Positions 7,287 through 15,244 of a stretch of DNA of 64,000 nucleotides are shown here, one piece after another. Origin of the DNA: Leptolyngbya sp. KIOST-1 (GTDB lineage: Bacteria > Cyanobacteriota > Cyanobacteriia > Phormidesmidales > Phormidesmidaceae). The position numbers and the translations under genes are program-made. The notes under the pieces are model-generated. The model had not been told where the DNA came from. It made no database searches and was given only the letters and a program-made list of their open reading frames with translations. Numbering within the stretch: position 1 is the stretch's first letter; each line of letters opens with the position of its first letter. Location: positions 248,001-312,000 of the forward strand of contig NZ_JQFA01000002.1 of NCBI RefSeq assembly GCF_000763385.1, written 5' to 3'.

Positions 7287-8438
7287 ATGCATTCGCCCGA
7301 AACGCCAAAAACGCCTTCTGGCAAGGCTTCCAAAGGAACTGTGAAGGTCATTGCGTCCCATGACCGTTTGCAACTGCGATTTCGTTATGGCGGTGAGCGT
7401 CATTATCTTTCAGTGGGGCTCCCCGATACTCCCACAGGCCGAATGGTAGCCCAGCAGAGGGCCAGCCAAATTCAGCTAGACATCCTCTCCGGCAACTTTG
7501 ATACCACCCTGGCAAAGTATAAGACTGCGCCCGCTGAACCGGTGAAGGCTCAGCCGACAGCCCCATCTCTTCCTGAGCTGTGGGAGAAATTCTGTGAGGT
7601 CAAGGAGCCCGTGGTTGCTCCCGGTACTTGGCGAAATGGGTACTGCGTCAACACCTCTCACCTAAGGCGATGTCCCCACAAGCAGCTCAAGGATGCTCAG
7701 AAGATTTTTGACTGGGCTATGACCCACCTCAATCCTGATCCCGCAAAACGGTTTATTCAGGCGCTGTCATCCTGCTGTCGCTGGGCCAAGCGCAATGACC
7801 TGATCGATCAAAATCCCTTTGAAGGGCTTTCCGGAGACATCAAGATTCTTAAAACGTCGGATGACAGGACAGATATCGACCCATTTACCCGTGAAGAACG
7901 TCAAGCCATTATCAGTGGCTTTGAAAACAATCAGTACTACGCTTACTACACGCCCCTGGTGCGGTTCTTGTTCTGCACCGGGTGTCGCCCTTCAGAAGCA
8001 GCGGGTCTCCAATGGAAGCACATCACCCCTGATGACATTATTTTTGACCAGGCCGTGGTGGATTCTGTACGGGGGCGAGTGCTGAAGGATGGGCTCAAAA
8101 CGCAACTGAAGCGGAAGTTTCCTATCAATACACAGCTTCGGCAGCTCTTGACCGCTCACCGACCGTCCCAAGTGAAGCGAAGCGACTTAGTCTTTCCGTC
8201 ATCCGAGGGACAGTTTATGAATTTTCATAATTTTCGCAATCGTGGGTGGTCAGCCGTCCTGGAGGAACTCAGTATTCGCTACCGAAAGCCTTACCAGGCA
8301 AGACATACATTCATCACCCATTGCCTGGAGGAAGGAATCAGTGTGTCGCAAGTCGCCAAATGGGTCGGCAACTCTCCAGAAATCATCATGAAGCACTATG
8401 CGGGTACCCTGGCACGGTTCCAGGTACCCAAGATTTGA
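7287..8438 (+). CDS. Tyrosine recombinase 2
   Basis: 383 residues with the same architecture as the 5853-6983 integrase: N-terminal FRYGGERHYLSVGLPDTP strand region, helical core-binding domain with a cysteine-rich patch (SSCCRWAKR), and catalytic domain. Arg234 (TGCRPSEAAG), a lysine near 271, Arg339-His340 (YQARHTF), Asn362 where most have His (WVGNSPE), and Tyr371 (MKHYAGT). It starts 145 bases after the tRNA-derived att copy 7097-7141 and reads away from it. TTTGGGTGTAA sites flank it. It probably belongs to a second element extending right, whose end is the decayed inverted module at 8578-9250. Confidence 0.92.
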   Translation: MHSPETPKTPSGKASKGTVKVIASHDRLQLRFRYGGERHYLSVGLPDTPTGRMVAQQRASQIQLDILSGNFDTTLAKYKTAPAEPVKAQPTAPSLPELWEKFCEVKEPVVAPGTWRNGYCVNTSHLRRCPHKQLKDAQKIFDWAMTHLNPDPAKRFIQALSSCCRWAKRNDLIDQNPFEGLSGDIKILKTSDDRTDIDPFTREERQAIISGFENNQYYAYYTPLVRFLFCTGCRPSEAAGLQWKHITPDDIIFDQAVVDSVRGRVLKDGLKTQLKRKFPINTQLRQLLTAHRPSQVKRSDLVFPSSEGQFMNFHNFRNRGWSAVLEELSIRYRKPYQARHTFITHCLEEGISVSQVAKWVGNSPEIIMKHYAGTLARFQVPKI

Positions 8439-8487
8439 CGAGAGTACCTTGTGATGAGCAGTTAAGACCTGGCTAACCGACTGAGCT

Positions 8488-8532
8488 GTTGGTTTGGGTG
8501 TAAGTAAACCAGGCCGTTACACCCAAACCAAC
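8488..8532. repeat. Perfect 16-bp inverted repeat after integrase 2
   Basis: GTTGGTTTGGGTGTAA (8488-8503) and its exact reverse complement (8517-8532) are separated by 13 bases. The arms contain the TTTGGGTGTAA word found twice upstream of the same gene. No T-run follows, so a protein-binding site or recombination site is more likely than a terminator. Confidence 0.55.
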
Positions 8533-8577
8533 GCCAGATAAGCCCCATTATCCCTGGATATAGGTAGAGGAACTGCT

Positions 8578-8984
8578 TAAGAATCGGGCGGTCATATTTT
8601 TGAAGGCTTTATCAATAAACAGTTTTAACACCTGAGCAAATTTAGAAATCAGTCTTTATCTCAATAATTTACCAGAACCCTAGCTTTTAGGCATGTTTGG
8701 GTATTGTTAGACATCTTTGAAGCGGTAGACGGTTCGTCCTCAAGTCGAGCTATCGATCGCATATTTCCTGGCTCATTCTGGTGATCAGTGGCCTAGATGA
8801 TAGCAACCTCTAGCAGCGACAACTATAGTGTCTCCCGGCAGCTTCAGCAGTAAATCAGCCCTGCTTGGAGAGGTTTTGGTGGGGTCTCTAAAATGCCAGC
8901 ATTGTTTCCGCTATGCCAGGCTACCATCTCCTGAGGTGTGCTTCAGTCGAGACGGTTATCAGTGCAGTGAGTAGGACGTCTACC
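8578..8984 (+). repeat. Conserved element-end leader, copy 2 (inverted)
   Basis: Aligns with the reverse complement of 2396-2758 over its whole length, beginning with AATCGGGCGGTCATATTTTT. The copies have diverged by substitutions and small indels, so this is an old duplication, unlike the identical repeats elsewhere in the window. It leads into a decayed copy of the gene at 1912-2322. Confidence 0.65.
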
Positions 8985-9250
8985 ATGCCCAGACGTCCTT
9001 CTACGTCATCCTCCGCCGGCTCTTCCAAAAACAGCCCAGAGTGCGCTCTATCTTTGAGCCCGAGCGCACCTCGCCCAAGGCACAATCTACTTGTAGCTAA
9101 TCCACAACACTTACAACGATAAAGAGAATAACCGTCACCGGGACCGACACCTTCTTGTCTGCCATTTGCTTACCAGTATTCTGACAATTACTCCGAGACC
9201 GAGTTGTACGGCCTAGCGCATCGCGAACGCACACGCCATCTCCAACTTTT
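8985..9250 (+). pseudogene. Decayed homologue of the 1912-2322 gene
   Basis: Starts with ATG at 8985 reading MPRRPSTSSSAGSSKNSP, parallel to the N-terminus of the 1912-2322 product. Frameshifts then appear: FEP-ER-TSP resumes in another frame, and further on AYQYSDNYSETEL matches AYRHSGNYSEAEL. It fades out around 9250. The gene is therefore a relic, useful mainly as proof that the element end was once present here. Confidence 0.65.
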
Positions 9251-9385
9251 TCCAAAACACCATCCTCTATTAAGTCAATTAAGTCTAGTTCCAACTTATT
9301 TTGTGTCAGCTTTCTTGGGCAACGGCCTTCTGCCATTCAACGATGAGGCAATCAGCAGATTGCGCACCCAGTTATTGTGATAGCG

Positions 9386-9648
9386 CCCATGGTTTTGCTC
9401 GAACGGGCGATCGCCGCCTACCGGGCAGCACTCCAGTACCGCACCGCCCCCGCCGCCCCCGCCGGCTGTGCCGCCACTGCCAACAACCTGGGCACCGCCT
9501 ACTGGGACCTGGCCCAGCAGGTAGAAGCCTCCGGTAAACGGCAGCCCCTTGTTGCCAAAGACGAGGCCGATCCTGCCGACAGCGAGGGCCAAGCCTCCGA
9601 AAAGCAGGAGGACCGCCGCCTGAACGCCCTGCAGCAGGCCGCAGTGGC
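9386..9648 (+). pseudogene. TPR-protein fragment
   Basis: The frame carries a good tetratricopeptide unit (ERAIAAYRAALQYRT, then ANNLGTAYWDLAQQ) but no start with a ribosome site, and it ends where the sequence turns head-on into the TPM gene. The tail after WDLAQQ is charged and could still be native. Only this slice of the gene is present. The join at about 9648 has no visible repeat. Confidence 0.5.
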
Positions 9649-10360
9649 GCGGGCGGTATCGCTGTAGCCGCTTGAGGGCCAACCCTCCCGCAAATAGGCC
9701 GACTCCGCCCGCCGCCAGGCCGCCGCCAATTGCAACCTGGGGCGACACCCATTCGGTTAGTTCGGGAGGCAGGTAGGCCAGCACCGGGTTGACCGCTGGC
9801 GGACTGCTGGGGTCAAACTTCTGGACAATTTGGTTGACGCCGATCAGCGTGCCCTGGCCAATATTGCCCTGCCTGAACTGGGGCAGCATGGCGTCGTCTA
9901 CGATGGCCTGGGCGACCCGGTCGTAGCTGCGATCGTAGCCCATGCCCAGCTCGATGCGGACCTGGCGATCGCCGGGGGCCACCAGCAGCAAAATGCCGTC
10001 GTTGCGTCCGGCATCGCCAATCCCCCAGGTATTGAACAGGTTGGTGGCAAAGGGTTCGAGGGCGGCATCGCCCGTGCCGTAGTCGTAGATCGAGTTTACC
10101 GTCAGCAGCACCGCGTGGACTCCAGTGCGACGGCGAAACTGGTCTAGCTGAGCCCTGGCCAAGCTCTTTTCGCCGTCGCTGAGCACCTGGCCATAGTCGT
10201 TGACATAGGCATCTAAAAAAGCAGGATAAGCCGCCTGGGCTGGACCCGCGAGCGCAAGCAGCAACAGGGCGATCGCGCTCACTAGCCCCAGTAGCCAATA
10301 GCGCGATCGCCCTGGCCCCACTCTCCAAAGCGATCGGTCAGTGACAGACTTGATCCACAT
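9649..10360 (-). pseudogene. TPM-domain membrane protein, C-terminus missing
   Basis: Start chosen at the ATG at 10360. Residues ~10-45 are a signal/anchor segment ([23 protein letters not shown]), then a TPM (YgcG/Psb32-like) domain of about 150 residues (FLDAYVNDYGQVLSDGEK ... GRNDGILLLVAPGDRQVRIE ... YDRVAQAIVDD), then a membrane helix rich in glycine. The native frame holds to RYRPRHC near 9650, then runs into antisense TPR sequence although it stays open to 9296. In plants and cyanobacteria Psb32-type TPM proteins are linked to photosystem II repair; that role is only suggested here. Confidence 0.7.
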
Positions 10361-10480
10361 ACCAGGATACTCAGCGAACGACTGGTTCAAGCATTCCCCA
10401 GCCAGCGCAGTCTGCCTCCCGGCTCGGTTCCTTTCCGCTGGGGATGGGGCTATGGTGGAGATAGATGCCCGCTGTCTCCC

Positions 10481-10609
10481 ATGCTGCAAATCACGCCCCG
10501 CACCGCTATTCCCCTCAGCGAAATCGAGCTGAGCGCCGTTCGCTCCCAGGGGGCGGGGGGCCAAAACGTGAACAAGGTGGCCACCGCCATTCACCTGCGC
10601 TTTGACATT
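10481..10609 (+). pseudogene. arfB: Release-factor-like rescue protein, first 43 codons
   Basis: [20 protein letters not shown] followed by [23 protein letters not shown] is the start of an ArfB/YaeJ-type peptidyl-tRNA hydrolase, including the GGQ motif that hydrolyses the ester bond on stalled ribosomes. After LRFDI at 10609 the sequence switches abruptly to the tail of a minus-strand transposase fragment. About two thirds of the gene, including the basic C-terminal tail needed for ribosome binding, is absent. Confidence 0.8.
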
Positions 10610-10973
10610 CGGCAATGCCCTCAAACGCCAGACCATGCTTCCTCAGGTAGAGGGCTTTATCCGCCATTTCTGCGGTTTCGCTCATGTACGGCATCACAAA
10701 ATCCGGACGCAGTTGATAGGCCTCCTTCGTCCTCGGCAGCAAAATCCGTCGGGTCTTAATCTGCTGGCGGGAGGACTCGACCCATCCGTGAAAGCGATAA
10801 CCGGCCTCAATGCCTTCGGGGAACAGTTCAGGGTGAGCCGCAATCTGCTCGTCGAGATACTGACGAAAGGCCTCCCGATCTTCCACCAAAGTGGCGTAGT
10901 CGAGGTCGTCTGCAATGGGGAGACAAATCGTTTTATCGCCTGCGGTTCCACGCTTCCGTCGTTGCTTGGCCAT
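10610..10973 (-). pseudogene. Transposase N-terminal fragment, family not assigned
   Basis: About 120 residues: basic start (MAKQRRKRGTAGDK), an extended region with [19 protein letters not shown], then [25 protein letters not shown], the helix-turn-helix style segment that introduces many cyanobacterial transposases. It is cut at 10610 against the arfB fragment, so the DDE domain is missing. I cannot name the IS family from this part. Confidence 0.55.
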
Positions 10974-11116
10974 CGGGTTGGCCTCCTGAGCGCTTTCCCT
11001 CTATTTTACTCGACACAAACTCGGGGGGAACTAGAATTAAGTCATTGCTGAAGAGATGAGGATGGAAAAAGGGACACGACTTGACCGAAAAACAGGACAT
11101 AGCTGACATAGAGCTA

Positions 11117-11216
11117 CCTATAGCGGTTCTTGCTGGTGTGAGGTACCTATAGAAGCCTGCAATGCTTATCCAGCAAGGCTCCTTCTGTACTTCATCCGCT
11201 CAGGAACCACTATAGG
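11117..11216. repeat. 100-bp MITE-like element
   Basis: CCTATAGCGGTTCTT at the left and AGGAACCACTATAGG at the right match as 13 of 15 bp terminal inverted repeats. The interior has no coding potential and includes a second partial copy (GGTACCTATAG). The CTATAGNGGTTC end is of a type common in small cyanobacterial repeats. It lies in the upstream region of cysR. Confidence 0.55.
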
Positions 11217-11412
11217 ATCCATGGATTGACATCAATCTAGAATCTAATCCAATTTAAATGCAATTGATATCACCTTGAAATGAAAATGTTTTGCAAATGT
11301 GTTAATCTTTAGGGAATTGATTTTGCAACACTCCAGGGGCTGAATCGCAGATCCCCACTGTTGCCAGTTGGGGTAAGGGCTTGGTTGAAATTCCAAGATT
11401 AGGAGAATAGTC

Positions 11413-12060
11413 ATGTTGAACCAGTTGGATAGTGCTGGGGCTGTGCCACCAGTCGTCTCGGCCAGGCCATTGCAGGGGCTTTCTCTGGAGCAGTTGCAGC
11501 AGTGGTCCATGACTGACGTTACTTCCCTAGGGCGGCGCAGCTATCTGCCCGCCCGCCGCGATCGCCTCTGGTTGCTCAAGGCGGGCACTGTGCGCACGAT
11601 CACCTACCAAGAAGACGGCACGGCGATCGCCCTAGGCCTGTGGAGCACTGGCGACATCGTCGGCCAGTCTCTCTCCAATGCCGACCCCTACTTGGTTGAG
11701 GCGCTGACCCCCGTGGAGGCTGTCTCCATCGCCCTCAGCGACTGGCAGCCGCCCGTAGACGTGATCACCAGCTACTTGAAGCACACCGAGGCGTTGATGG
11801 TGGTGCGCACTCACCGCCGGGCCGAAGCTGCTCTGCTGGGTCTGTTGCAATGGTTGGCCAATCGCTTTGGCCTCCAAATCGATCGCGGCTGCCTGATCGA
11901 CCTCAAAATCACCCACCAAGATATGGCCGACTTTAGTGGCCTTAGTCGGGTGACAGTGACCCGCTTACTGCGCCAGTTTGAGGAACAGGGGCTGATCTAC
12001 CGGCGATCGCGCCAGCTGATCTTGGCGGAGACGAGTGACCACTGGCATTACGAGATTTAG
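11413..12060 (+). CDS. cysR: Crp/Fnr-family regulator, CysR-like
   Basis: 215 residues preceded by AGGAG six bases before the ATG. The N-terminal part is a degenerate cyclic-nucleotide-type beta barrel (residues ~35-110, LWLLKAGTVRTITYQEDGT, GDIVGQSL), then a long dimer helix and a C-terminal helix-turn-helix (~165-190, THQDMADFSGLSRVTVTRLL). In Synechococcus CysR lies within the sulfate permease cluster and is needed for its use under sulfur limitation. Here the gene converges with cysW, cysT and sbpA, which supports the same role. Effector unknown. It could also be an NtcA relative, but the neighbours argue for CysR. Confidence 0.8.
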   Translation: MLNQLDSAGAVPPVVSARPLQGLSLEQLQQWSMTDVTSLGRRSYLPARRDRLWLLKAGTVRTITYQEDGTAIALGLWSTGDIVGQSLSNADPYLVEALTPVEAVSIALSDWQPPVDVITSYLKHTEALMVVRTHRRAEAALLGLLQWLANRFGLQIDRGCLIDLKITHQDMADFSGLSRVTVTRLLRQFEEQGLIYRRSRQLILAETSDHWHYEI

Positions 12061-12186
12061 GAGTGAGGAGTGGGGGGTAGGGAGTGGGGAGTGCCTGAGT
12101 AAAGCGTTAACCCCTGTAATCAACGAGCAAACTTACCTCCAACCCCCTACCCCCCACCCTTTACCCCTCTACCCCTCACCCCCCTT
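12061..12186. repeat. STRR-type G/C-skewed heptamer repeats
   Basis: GAGTGAGGAGTGGGGGGTAG on the left and CCCCCTACCCCCCACCC on the right form an imperfect inverted arrangement between the converging cysR and cysW genes. The right part supplies the last codons of cysW. It may act as a bidirectional terminator-like spacer. Confidence 0.7.
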
Positions 12187-13083
12187 CTCCTTCAATCCCA
12201 ACTGCACCACCAGCGTTACCACCGCAATTAGCGACAGCAGCAGCGATGCGCCAAAGGCGGCAACGGTGTCGTATTCACCGTAGACCCGCTGGACGTGCAG
12301 GGTAAGGGTATTGGTCTGGCGAATCACCTTGCCAGACACCACCGAAACCGCGCCGAATTCGCCGATCGCCCGGGCGGTACACAAAATCACGCCATACATC
12401 ACCGCCCATCGGATGCTGGGCAGCGTCACCCGCCAGAACGCCTGCCAGGAATTTGCTCCCAGGGTGTAGGCCGCTTCTTCGGCGTCGTGGCCCAGTTCTT
12501 GCAGGGCGGGCAGCACCTCACGCACCACAAAGGGAAACGTAATACACAGCGTCACCAGTACCATGCTGGGCCAGGCAAAGACAATGCGGATGCCCTGACT
12601 GCGAAAAAACGGCCCCAGAATGCCAATGGTGGGGCTATAGGTGAGCATCACCACCATGCCAACCACCACAGGCGAAATGGCGATGGGCAGGTCGATCAGC
12701 CCCAAAACCAGCAGGCGACCCGGAAACCGGTGGCGGGCCAGCAGCCAGGCGGTCAGCACCCCAAACACCGTGTTGAGCGGCACCACCCAGAGGGTAATCA
12801 GTCCCGTCATCCAAATGGCGTGGCGAGCCTCAGAGGTGGTGATCCCCCCCACAAAGGCACCCCACCCCGCAGCAAAGGCTTGCAGAACGATGTTGAGCAA
12901 CGGAAACACCACCAGCAACACCAGAAAACTCAGCCCCAGGGCAATCAAAAACCACTTGCCGTAGGGAGACGCTGGGCGGCGGCTGGACGGCGGAGACAGT
13001 TGCCCCACTGAGCCAGAAGGCAAGGGCGGGGGATGGCCGCCGCTGGTCTGTTCGAGGTCTTTAATCTCGCGCTCAATCGTCAT
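12169..13083 (-). CDS. cysW: Sulfate ABC transporter permease CysW
   Basis: 304 residues. A proline-rich cytoplasmic N-terminus (~1-40) precedes about six membrane helices. The permease EAA loop that docks on the ATPase is present (EEAAYTLGANSWQAFWRVTLP). Later, ARAIGEFGAVSVVSG is typical of CysW-type permeases. The start overlaps the end of cysT by 11 bases, so they are translationally coupled. The last residues (KEKGGEG) and stop lie in STRR repeats. With CysT it forms the inner-membrane channel for sulfate or thiosulfate. No cysA ATPase gene is present in the window. Confidence 0.93.
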   Translation of the reverse strand: MTIEREIKDLEQTSGGHPPPLPSGSVGQLSPPSSRRPASPYGKWFLIALGLSFLVLLVVFPLLNIVLQAFAAGWGAFVGGITTSEARHAIWMTGLITLWVVPLNTVFGVLTAWLLARHRFPGRLLVLGLIDLPIAISPVVVGMVVMLTYSPTIGILGPFFRSQGIRIVFAWPSMVLVTLCITFPFVVREVLPALQELGHDAEEAAYTLGANSWQAFWRVTLPSIRWAVMYGVILCTARAIGEFGAVSVVSGKVIRQTNTLTLHVQRVYGEYDTVAAFGASLLLSLIAVVTLVVQLGLKEKGGEG

Positions 13084-13939
13084 AACGCTGGCTCCAGGCT
13101 TGCAGCATGTTGATCAGTAGCAGCACCGCCAGGGAAAGCAGCATCATCAAAAACGACACTGCCGCCGCGCCGCCGTAGTCGTACTCCTCCAGCCGCTGAT
13201 AGATGTAGACCGGGGCGGTCAGGGTGGCAAATGGAATATTGCCCGACAGCAGCACCACTGCGCCGTATTCCCCCACCGATCGCGAAAAGGCCAGTACAAA
13301 CCCGGTCAGCAGGGCTGGCAGCAGCAGCGGCAAAATCACCCGCCAGAAAGTCTGGCGCGGGGTCGCCCCCAGGGTGACGGCGGCCTCTTCTACCTCTGGC
13401 CCTAGGGCCATCAGCACGGGCTGAATGGCCCGCACCACAAAGGGCAGCGAGACAAACACCATGGCCAAAATCACCCCAAACTGGGAGTAGGCCAGCTGCA
13501 CCGGGGCAATGCCCATCCAGCCGAAGACCTGGGCCAGGGGGGTGCCGGGGTCAAAGAACCGCCCAATGGGGCCACCGGGGGCGTACAGAAATGCCAGGGT
13601 GACCCCGGCCACCGCATTGGGCATGGCAAAGGGCAGATCGACAATGGCGTTGGCCACCTGCCGCCCCGGAAACTCGTAGCGCACCAAAATCCAGGCCAGC
13701 ACTAGCCCCGCCACGGTGTTGATGCTGGCCGCCAGCCCAGCACTCCAAAAGGTGAGCCGGTAGGCGGCCAGGGCGGCGGGGGTGGTGACCATGCGCCAGA
13801 AGTCGGCGGGGGCCAGGGTGGTGACCCGAAACAGCAGGGCGGCGAGGGGCAGCAGGATCAGGGCGCTGGCATAGGCGATCGCCAGCCCCACAGACACCCG
13901 TGACCCGGTGCGCCGCCCCCAACCGGTAGATTTTCCCAC
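13073..13939 (-). CDS. cysT: Sulfate ABC transporter permease CysT
   Basis: 288 residues beginning at a GTG whose first base is the last base of the sbpA TAG stop, hence tight coupling. Basic N-terminus, six predicted membrane helices, and the EAA motif (EEAAVTLGATPRQTFWRVILP) with the CysT/CysU-type SRSVGEYGAVVLLSGNIP afterwards. It pairs with CysW as the membrane channel of the sulfate importer fed by SbpA. The gene order sbpA-cysT-cysW with a nearby Crp-type regulator follows the cyanobacterial sulfate cluster. Confidence 0.94.
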   Translation of the reverse strand: MGKSTGWGRRTGSRVSVGLAIAYASALILLPLAALLFRVTTLAPADFWRMVTTPAALAAYRLTFWSAGLAASINTVAGLVLAWILVRYEFPGRQVANAIVDLPFAMPNAVAGVTLAFLYAPGGPIGRFFDPGTPLAQVFGWMGIAPVQLAYSQFGVILAMVFVSLPFVVRAIQPVLMALGPEVEEAAVTLGATPRQTFWRVILPLLLPALLTGFVLAFSRSVGEYGAVVLLSGNIPFATLTAPVYIYQRLEEYDYGGAAAVSFLMMLLSLAVLLLINMLQAWSQRYDD

Positions 13940-15018
13940 TACCGCTGCACCTTGGCCTGGGCCTGCTCAAACAGTGCCCCGTCGGCAAACAGCAGACTGT
14001 TGACCTCCTTCCAGCCGCCAAAGTCGGCGGGCGTGTAGAAGGTATCGACGGGTTGGTACTGATCGGCGTGGGCGTCAAAGGCGGCCTGGTCGATGGGCCG
14101 ATAGCCCGCCTTGGCGTAGATCTCCTGGGCCAGGGGGGTAAACAGAAATTCTGTGAACGCTTCGGCCACTTCGCGGGTGCCTCGGGCATCTACTACGGAG
14201 TCGATCACCGTGACCGGAAAATCGACCTGCACATTGCTGCGGGGAATTACGTAGGGGGTGTCTTCTCCCTGGGCCTGGTTGGTGTAGAGAATTTCGTTCT
14301 CAAAGTTCACCATCACATCGCCAATGCCCTGGTTGACGAAGGCATCGGTGGCCTCCCGACCGCCGCTTTCCAGCACCCGAATGTTGCGCACCAACCCATC
14401 CAGGTAGGCTTCAGCTGCGCCCTCGCCATTGGCCTTTAGGGTAGACCCAAAGCCCCCCAGCACTCCCCAGCGGGCGTTGCCTGAGGTTTTGGGGTTGATG
14501 GCCACAATTCCGACCCCGTCACGGGCCAGGTCGCTCCAGTCCTGAATGTTCTTGGGATTATCGGGGCGCACCACCAGGGCCATCACGGTGGTGGCGGGGG
14601 AGGCGTTGTTGGGCAGGCGGGTAGCCCAATCCTCCGACACCAGGCCCGCATCCACCAGACTGGTGACGTTGGTTTCCAGGTTTTGGGCCAACACATCGGC
14701 CTCAAACCCCTCGATAATGGCCCGCGACTGCTGCCCCGACGGCCCGTAGGACTCCTTAAACGTCACCGTCTGGCCCGTCCGCTCCTTCCAGTAGTCCTGA
14801 AACTCAGGGATCAGCTGATCGAAAACCGGCTTAGCTACGGCATAGGACGACAGGGTGATTTCTACGGGCGGCAGGTCGCTAGCGACAGCTTCTTCAGTGG
14901 TTTGAGCCGCCTGATCGGGGCCGGTGGTTGCGCAGCTCGCCAGCAGAGTAGTCGCCAAGCCAAGGCCAGCCCAGCCTAAAAAAGCGCGTCGTTTCTGGGA
15001 GAGAAATGGGTTTGTCAT
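13939..15018 (-). CDS. sbpA: Sulfate-binding lipoprotein
   Basis: 359 residues. A basic start and hydrophobic segment end in a lipobox (LLASC, Cys29), so the mature protein is a lipid-anchored periplasmic binding protein. Family motifs: SYAVAKPVFDQLIPEF, FKESYGPSGQQSRAIIEG (the SGxQSR loop contacts the sulfate oxyanion), GNARWGVLGGFG and FENEILYTNQ. It is the first gene of sbpA-cysT-cysW. About 225 bases of AT-richer leader separate it from metX (also minus strand); regulation by the nearby CysR is inferred. Confidence 0.95.
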   Translation of the reverse strand: MTNPFLSQKRRAFLGWAGLGLATTLLASCATTGPDQAAQTTEEAVASDLPPVEITLSSYAVAKPVFDQLIPEFQDYWKERTGQTVTFKESYGPSGQQSRAIIEGFEADVLAQNLETNVTSLVDAGLVSEDWATRLPNNASPATTVMALVVRPDNPKNIQDWSDLARDGVGIVAINPKTSGNARWGVLGGFGSTLKANGEGAAEAYLDGLVRNIRVLESGGREATDAFVNQGIGDVMVNFENEILYTNQAQGEDTPYVIPRSNVQVDFPVTVIDSVVDARGTREVAEAFTEFLFTPLAQEIYAKAGYRPIDQAAFDAHADQYQPVDTFYTPADFGGWKEVNSLLFADGALFEQAQAKVQR

Positions 15019-15244
15019 GGGTTTTCTCGTTGCTTATGGGCAGTAATAATCTGGGTTCGGGAGCAGCATGCTCCCCTTGACCGCGGATGAGCTATTCCCT
15101 CCTGGGGGAGACAGCTAAGTCCTGAACCCTGGAAAGTGGAGACAAAACACTGACGAAGCGCAGCGTAGGGGTAGTATACGTGAAATAGAAACTTGCCTGA
15201 AATAATTTTCACTTAACTTTGACTTCATTCTGAACGTTAAAGTA
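15019..15244 (-). promoter_or_regulatory. sbpA upstream region
   Basis: No gene. The metX-proximal part (15150-15240) is AT-rich and contains AGTCAAAGTTAAGTGAAAAT on the minus strand, a plausible promoter or activator area for the sulfate operon. The gene-proximal part has a GC-rich imperfect stem (GGGAGCATGCTGCTCCC on the minus strand). Confidence 0.4.

Noticed and set aside
8438..8490. tRNA-like sequence on the minus strand (AGCTCAGTCGGTTAG followed by a CTT-type loop)
   Set aside because: Anticodon and acceptor stems do not pair and the T-arm is poor; at most a relic, not listed as a gene.
2759..9250. Prophage
   Set aside because: Two integrases and a Rep protein but no capsid, terminase, portal or lysis genes.
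9097..9336. 79-codon minus-strand frame
   Set aside because: Runs over the decayed MPRRPS pseudogene in antisense and has no recognisable features.
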